Shown one piece after another: positions 60,201 to 64,000 of a stretch of 64,000 bases of DNA; the stretch's first letter is position 1, and each line of letters starts with the position of its first letter. The DNA is from Planctomycetota bacterium (lineage in GTDB: Bacteria > Planctomycetota > Phycisphaerae > Tepidisphaerales > Tepidisphaeraceae): assembly GCA_023417885.1 (NCBI GenBank), contig JAEZED010000217.1:1-64000 (forward strand), read 5' to 3'. The position numbers and the translations under genes are program-made. The notes under the pieces were generated by a model. The model was not told where the DNA came from and did not search any database. It worked only from the letters and a program-made list of their open reading frames with translations.

Positions 60201-60512
60201 CAGCGTCGCGGGCGCGGCGAAACTTCCGGCTTCCAAGAGGCCCGGAATGTCGGCGGACTCCACGAACGTGTCGAGGTCGTGCTCGCTGACCTGTTCGGTC
60301 TTGGCGCCGAAGCGCACGGGGTACCACCACTCGCCGTTCATGCGGACGGCCGATCCGGCGACCGTGCCCACCAAATCGCGGTGGGCGCGGCGGACGACTG
60401 CGTCGCCTATCGCGAATTCGGCTACCTTAGTTGTTACTCCATTGCTTCCCATGGTGACCCTGGACGAGCCATTGTCGTTTTGGTTCGAACGTACCATGAT
60501 CCAACCAGACAT
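57258..60512 (-). CDS. RapA/SNF2-like superfamily 2 helicase
   Basis: A ~1084-residue Swi2/Snf2-type ATPase of the RapA/HepA layout. An N-terminal beta-rich domain (FAIGDAVVRRAHRDLVGTVAG) precedes the motor: motif I ADEVGLGKTIEAGYI, motif II IVDEAHHCRN, motif III FLTATPLH, then the second RecA domain with LIVFSYFRGSLAYLERRL, LLSSEVGSEGLDFQ and motif VI QRIGRLDRLGQ. An acidic disordered insertion (~470-520, rich in DDGE) separates the halves. The last ~100 residues are a coiled coil. Starts at 60512, 60497 and 60452 are all possible; 60452 has the clearest upstream AGGG. DrmD and other defence helicases share this architecture. Confidence 0.9.
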   Translation of the reverse strand: MSGWIMVRSNQNDNGSSRVTMGSNGVTTKVAEFAIGDAVVRRAHRDLVGTVAGSAVRMNGEWWYPVRFGAKTEQVSEHDLDTFVESADIPGLLEAGSFAAPATLSRRITLAKLRRPLRDAIYSLETSRTEFHPYQFKPLLKFLGSDRPRILIADEVGLGKTIEAGYILQELKARHDIDRVLVVCPSSLRNKWQSEMAARFGEEFEILDAAGFRARLHEQAADGPRKRLQAIVSLQSARVERVLNVLEQQPPQLDLLIVDEAHHCRNSETRQHRAVRALTFASESVAFLTATPLHLGNEDLYVLLRLLLPEEFDRFDVFQRRLRLNEHVVRAEASLRGTSPGRVEEARQHLSQLESSPDAGPLLSNPLYQDVMRRLASSAPGDLPEIARVQEDLSQLNLLAHVMTRTKKREAHPDAPQRVPNIVEVELTNAERRIYDAVYEFCAEHYTRAVGNFAAQFPLITLQRQLASSIPAMLEHYERVLASRTRSGTFAGSSATERGGDDNDDGEDGGVELREDAVDDGGDAGQGLIGARLIELPGFVDLIKKCLSAWPTADTKFARLLDVVRRKEKLIVFSYFRGSLAYLERRLTREKIGCVRIDGSVKADPKHPDEDERLKRIAAFKNDTDVRVLLSSEVGSEGLDFQFCHTLVNWDLPWNPMVVEQRIGRLDRLGQQSDKILVLNFSIPGTIEDRILHRLYARVGLFEGAIGPLEPILGQAIKELTDELFKLDLTDAEKEALVERRAMALATRLQQERQLEEASASLIGHDDVFREGLERVRRLGRYVSAEETRLFVQDYLLAEHPEAALRPRREGPRGRDAGEGCQWLQLTPALRDLVRGAVPLNDPKMLAFLARAGGGHLRVTFDSAVALNDPAVEHLHALHPLVRAIVKIYEDHPDRIPPVACVEVATDVVPDSDYFFLWAEIDERGLQAGKSLWATCVSADGAFALEPEQAEQLLHQMVVAGRKWEWFEPPPAELSRSLLDECQRRITARIQERRSDAERQNVARIEARIASLTASTNAKRAEKERLRQHHVGTGNVKIQRLVEAQIRKLEADHEERLRQLEQQKQVSVSYAPEGAGYVRVVRPR

Positions 60513-60625
60513 GCGAGCGTGCGGCGACGGAGGAGTGACGGACAGGAAGGAAGTCCTTGAGGTGCGCGCGAACGATGCGGCTCATGAGAATCTAACATTC
60601 GTGCTGCGAGCCCCCGCTCGTCAAC

Positions 60626-62764
60626 TCACTGGCCGCCAAAGCTTTCATGCACTTGTGTGGGTCGAAGATCGTCAATGAACTCCGAGGCAGGGGTGGTTCC
60701 ACTAATGAGCAAGAAGTCGCGCGCACGGGTGCAGGCGACGTACAGGAGGTGACGCTCGGTTGTATAAACCTCCTCCAGGTCCGCGGGGTCGCTCACGGAC
60801 TCCACCCGCTCCTGGAGTGGGATCACTTCGTCATCGCACGCCATGATCACGACGGCTCTGAACTCCAGTCCTTTCGCCAAATGCATGAAGCCGCAAGCCA
60901 CACCGGCCTCACCGGCTGTTGGGTCTGAGTCAGTCAATACCCTGCCGGGCAAATCTGCCCGTTCTGTGGCGGCCTGCGCACGGGCAAGTTGCCCCTCGGA
61001 CCTGACGAAGACCGCCATCTCTTCTGGACGAATTCCTTCCGTCACCCGCTCCCTTAGCCAGACGGAGACGCCCTCGATCTCTTGCTCCTCGCTGGCAAAC
61101 ACGAGTGCGATTGGATCGGCACCGTTGAACACTGACACGGTTCCTCCCCTGCCCTCGATGAGGCCATCGACATCCGCAACCTGCTCATCGAGCAGGAGGT
61201 CTGCCCGCCGACGAATCTGGTGCGACGTGCGATAGTTGATCTTCAGGGCCTGAGACCGGCCTCGGACATCCACGCCCAGTGAGCGCCAAGAGAACGGCAC
61301 CTGGAAGATTCGCTGGCCCTGGTCACCGGCGAAGAACAGCCCGTTGGCCCGCCCTCCGTCCAGAGCGGCAAGGAACCGTAGCTGTGCCACCCCGACATCC
61401 TGCGCCTCATCGACGATGATGTGGTCGAATGCGGGCCGTCCGGTTGAATGAATGGCCTCCGCTGCACCGGCATAGGCACCCCCGGTCGAAATCTTGCCCA
61501 CTGATGCGAGCTTCACCCGGACGCCCTCAAAAATTGCCCACAGCCGCCGGCGTTGCTGCTCACCCAGCCTGGTCTTCCGGCCCAACCGTTGCACATCCCG
61601 GTACTGCTCCCATGATGTGATCTGCCAGTCGTCAATGACGTCCCGCCACTCGTTGAACAGGAACGACTCACTGAACTCGCTCGCCCCAGTCGCTGCCGCG
61701 GCCTCCAGGAGCAGCTCTCGAACCGTTTTGTCATCCGCGACCTCGGCAGGACCGACGTGCTGTTGGTACAAATCGCGGGCTATCCTGGCGATGGCGCCGA
61801 CGGTGATGCGATCCCGAACATCATCACTCACGAGCAGCCGCAGCTTCGAGGCTAGGGCCGCCGCCAGCGTGTCCGAGAAGGTTGTGAGCAGCAGCCGGGC
61901 CTTCGGATGTCGCTTGGCCAACTCGGCGGCACGGTGTAGCGCAACGACGGTTTTGCCCGTCCCGGCCGACCCGTAGACCCGGGCGGGGCCGTTGTAGTCG
62001 CGGCGGACGAGTGACCGCTGGGCGGGATGGAGGAAGACGATCCACTTGTCCCATGGGGCGTTCAGTGCCCGCTCCAGTTCCTCCCGGTCGGCCATGACCC
62101 GGAACCGCCGCTCGGCATCAGGGTGCTTGAACGGGTCGGCTTCTTCTGGGGCAACCTCGGGCTTCGCCGGCTCCTCACCCACGGCAAGCTTCAGCAGCGC
62201 CTCGGCGGCCTCCTGGGGCAAATGTTCGGCAACGTTGAACAGCGTGTCCTCTGTGGCAGCTTTGACGTCCGCCAGCCACTCCGGCGGCACGCCGTAGGTG
62301 AGCAAGTCCTCGTCGGCCGTGTCCGCGAAGAGCGGCGGTGCCGGCTTCTTGGTCGTCGTCGGTGCCGCTATTGGCGCTGGCGTTCTTGGCGCCAACGATG
62401 ACGACGACGTCGCTGGCGGCGTCACCTCTCGCACCAACTCCCGGACCTCGACGAGTTGTGCGGCGCCAGTTGTCGGGTGCCGCTCGATCTTCCGCCGCTC
62501 CGCCCAGGCATAAGCCTCGTCGTGGTGGTCGGTGTAGCAGAGCAGGAGGCTCGCGGCTGATTTGTGGACGATCAGACGCAGGTCCCTGCTGGCCCGCACC
62601 GACCAGAAGTTCTTATCCCGCGCGCGGGCGATCTTGTGGAACTGCTTGCCATCGCCCGCCGGGTTCATCTGGAGGTCGAAGGCGGTGGTCTTAACGACCT
62701 TCTGCTCGTCGTTCGTCAGCCGTCCCAGGCTGTCGGTGAACGTGTCGGCAATGCGGAACTCCAT
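60626..62764 (-). CDS. RelE-like domain fused to UvrD/Rep-type superfamily 1 helicase
   Basis: A 712-residue protein with an N-terminal RelE/ParE-like toxin fold (~1-95: FWSVRASRDLRLIVHK and LLLCYTDHHDEAYAWAERRKIE). A disordered Ser/Thr/Pro/Ala linker (~100-150) leads to a superfamily 1A helicase. Motif I is VYGSAGTGKTVVALHRAAELA, motif II HIIVDEAQDVG, motif III GDQGQRIFQ and motif VI YVACTRARDFLLISG. The fusion of a toxin-like module with a DNA helicase suggests that damage or invasion sensed by the motor is coupled to RNA cleavage or another output. No RelB-type antitoxin gene is seen beside it. Confidence 0.9.
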   Translation of the reverse strand: MEFRIADTFTDSLGRLTNDEQKVVKTTAFDLQMNPAGDGKQFHKIARARDKNFWSVRASRDLRLIVHKSAASLLLCYTDHHDEAYAWAERRKIERHPTTGAAQLVEVRELVREVTPPATSSSSLAPRTPAPIAAPTTTKKPAPPLFADTADEDLLTYGVPPEWLADVKAATEDTLFNVAEHLPQEAAEALLKLAVGEEPAKPEVAPEEADPFKHPDAERRFRVMADREELERALNAPWDKWIVFLHPAQRSLVRRDYNGPARVYGSAGTGKTVVALHRAAELAKRHPKARLLLTTFSDTLAAALASKLRLLVSDDVRDRITVGAIARIARDLYQQHVGPAEVADDKTVRELLLEAAAATGASEFSESFLFNEWRDVIDDWQITSWEQYRDVQRLGRKTRLGEQQRRRLWAIFEGVRVKLASVGKISTGGAYAGAAEAIHSTGRPAFDHIIVDEAQDVGVAQLRFLAALDGGRANGLFFAGDQGQRIFQVPFSWRSLGVDVRGRSQALKINYRTSHQIRRRADLLLDEQVADVDGLIEGRGGTVSVFNGADPIALVFASEEQEIEGVSVWLRERVTEGIRPEEMAVFVRSEGQLARAQAATERADLPGRVLTDSDPTAGEAGVACGFMHLAKGLEFRAVVIMACDDEVIPLQERVESVSDPADLEEVYTTERHLLYVACTRARDFLLISGTTPASEFIDDLRPTQVHESFGGQ

Positions 62765-62781
62765 GCGATTCCCCCACGAGA

Positions 62782-63690
62782 TCAGTGATCGCCCGATACC
62801 AGCCAGAAGAACGACTGAACATCAATGAGGTCCTTCGGCTTGTATGGACTCAGCTTGTCCATGTAGATTGTCGCCATGTCCAGCAGGCGTCGGTACGTCA
62901 GCCAGTTCGGCTCTGGTTTGTAGTTCAGGTGAAAGCCCAGGGCGTCCGCTGCCTTCTGCGTCGGCTCCGGCTTCAGGAACATGTGCCGCGTCGGGTCGGC
63001 GAGGAAAGGGATGATGGTTGCGTTCGGCCAGCACGCCACGCGCGCCCCGAACACCGGCAGGTTTCCCAACGCCCGCACGTACGCCGTGTACGTCTGCTCC
63101 GTCGGCTCTTCGGCATCCAGGACATCGGCCAGCCGCGACAAGAACTCACTCCGACCATGCCCATCTTCCAAGGCGTCGGCGATGGCGGTCTTCTCCATCG
63201 GGTACGGCAGGTTGGTCTTCCTGATACAACGCAAGACCTCTAAAACGAGCGTATCCGCGTCCGACTCCAGCAGCTCCCGGAAATGGCCGCCGCCGAGCCG
63301 GTCCAGGAAGAACAAGTGCGCGTCCCACTTGTAGTGTCGCTCTCCGCCGATCGCCTTGCTGCCGATGTAGCCCGGGTCCTCGAAGCCGAGAGGATACTTG
63401 GCAAGGAATCGATCCACCGCCTGCTGAAAGCTCACACGCTCGGCCGGGAGGAACAGCTCGCCTTTCCTCTCGACGAGCGGCGGAAGGTTGTCGAGCACAG
63501 GGTCGGACTGATCGGCGGCGCGTTCCAAGGAAATAGCCGTCGGCACTATCTTTTTGGCGGCGCGATCGGGAAGGTCGCGCCACACCACGTGAATTCGGTT
63601 TGCCTCCACCCGGACGATCTTCCCCGGCCCCCAATCGGGCCTATTGGGGTGGGTGACCACCTCTCCGATCTGCCATTCTCGCGGAAGCAT
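62782..63690 (-). CDS. DUF3553-domain protein
   Basis: A 302-residue protein starting with a DUF3553 module (WQIGEVVTHPNRPDWGPGKIVRVEANRIHVVWRDL), a short SH3-like fold also found at UvrD/PcrA helicase C-termini. The remaining ~240 residues form an alpha-rich domain (FLAKYPLGFEDPGYIGSKAIGGERHYKWDAHL) that I recognise only from proteins next to helicases. It ends 17 bases before the RelE-UvrD gene, so they are probably translated together and may form one helicase complex. The start ATG at 63690 is the first after a stop. Confidence 0.8.
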   Translation of the reverse strand: MLPREWQIGEVVTHPNRPDWGPGKIVRVEANRIHVVWRDLPDRAAKKIVPTAISLERAADQSDPVLDNLPPLVERKGELFLPAERVSFQQAVDRFLAKYPLGFEDPGYIGSKAIGGERHYKWDAHLFFLDRLGGGHFRELLESDADTLVLEVLRCIRKTNLPYPMEKTAIADALEDGHGRSEFLSRLADVLDAEEPTEQTYTAYVRALGNLPVFGARVACWPNATIIPFLADPTRHMFLKPEPTQKAADALGFHLNYKPEPNWLTYRRLLDMATIYMDKLSPYKPKDLIDVQSFFWLVSGDH

Positions 63691-63767
63691 GATGTCTCAA
63701 AATCTCACATTACCGCGTTTTCAACCTGCTCATCTGCGCAGGCCTCAAGACAACTGTCGTCACATGG

Positions 63768-64000
63768 TCACCGGTTGCTCGGATCGCGGTGTATCTCCCG
63801 CATCTTCTCAATGATGTGACGCTCCCGGCGTGCCGCCCTTGTAGACGAGCATCCGCTTCCGGTACTCCATCCTCCTGCTGGAATTGGCTCATCTCGTTGC
63901 CGCTGCATGTAGATCGCCTCCTCGGCCTCTCGTTGTTCTTTCGCAAGGGCCAAGCACCTATCGCACCCACGGTGAAGCCATCGGAATTCCCCACAGGCTC
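63768..64000 (-). CDS. Zinc-ribbon-like protein, N-terminus beyond the window
   Basis: The frame is open to the right edge and reads ...CGEFRWLHRGCDRCLALAKEQ, then a helical stretch (REAEEAIYMQRQRDEP) and a charged tail ending MREIHRDPSNR before the stop at 63768. The Cys pairs (…CGEF… and GCDRC) suggest a treble-clef or zinc ribbon. It precedes the DUF3553 gene by 77 bases on the same strand and is probably the next member of the cassette. An in-frame ATG at 63953 would begin inside the zinc site and is not a likely start. No family name can be given. Confidence 0.6.
   Translation of the reverse strand, partial: ACGEFRWLHRGCDRCLALAKEQREAEEAIYMQRQRDEPIPAGGWSTGSGCSSTRAARRERHIIEKMREIHRDPSNR

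Noticed and set aside
55708..64000. Naming the helicase cassette DISARM or BREX
   Set aside because: No DrmA/DrmB/DrmC, methyltransferase, PglZ or BrxL-like gene is visible; a shared SNF2 helicase alone is not enough.

Overview
The window is GC-rich bacterial DNA, most likely from the Planctomycetota and perhaps the Phycisphaerae. The reasons are family content and style rather than a marker gene: Tat-exported Gfo/Idh/MocA and sugar-isomerase-like proteins side by side, a two-domain DUF1080 protein, GH127, a ResB/CcsA plus NrfH/NrfA cluster, and many secreted proteins with Thr-Arg-Pro linkers (TTRP, ATRP). KdsA and a mannose-1-phosphate guanylyltransferase point to a Gram-negative envelope. 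Coding density is high, and most long antisense ORFs are GC-driven shadows. Layout: 1-9.3 kb holds housekeeping and signalling genes: the 3' part of guaB, an LDH/MDH-fold dehydrogenase, a receiver-GGDEF protein, a histidine kinase with its response regulator, a lipid kinase, a GDP-mannose synthesis enzyme, ruvX and two tiny acidic lipoproteins. From 9.3-11.0 kb, kdsA, an ACT protein and moaC form a compact minus-strand operon. Next to it, 11.04-11.48 kb is a 400-base gene-free stretch with a strict 21-bp tandem repeat and rearranged copies of neighbouring sequence. From 11.5-23.4 kb lies a carbohydrate and secretion region: an MFS nucleoside-type transporter, a VapBC-like toxin-antitoxin pair, two Tat-exported sugar proteins, DUF1080 and GH127 proteins and two ABC sugar permeases. 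From 23.4-29.9 kb is a MarR-controlled RND efflux operon in which the outer-membrane factor and the periplasmic adaptor are one open reading frame. From 30.2-46.7 kb is a respiratory region. On the plus strand are NDH-2, a lipoprotein, ResB, CcsA, NrfH and NrfA. Facing it is a minus-strand operon of nine genes: a NarI-like membrane protein, a cytoplasmic molybdopterin oxidoreductase, a four-cluster ferredoxin, a membrane-anchored Rieske protein, a small membrane protein, a SLAC1/TehA-type channel, an AhpD-like protein, MobA and an outer-membrane porin. Together they read as reduction of nitrate (or another oxyanion) to nitrite and of nitrite to ammonium, with cytochrome c assembly and Mo-cofactor synthesis supplied locally. 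From 46.9-55.1 kb are a lipoprotein, a 1834-residue DUF748/AsmA-type envelope protein and dinB. From about 55.2 kb to the right edge lies what looks like an integrated island. It opens with a 45-nt fragment that folds as the 3' half of a tRNA-Asp. It then carries a co-directional minus-strand cassette: an Hsp70-like ATPase, a RapA/SNF2-like helicase, a RelE-like/UvrD helicase fusion, a DUF3553 protein and a zinc-ribbon protein cut by the window end. This cassette is the best candidate for an undescribed system, probably genome defence. No CRISPR array, rRNA, intact tRNA or intact insertion sequence was seen.
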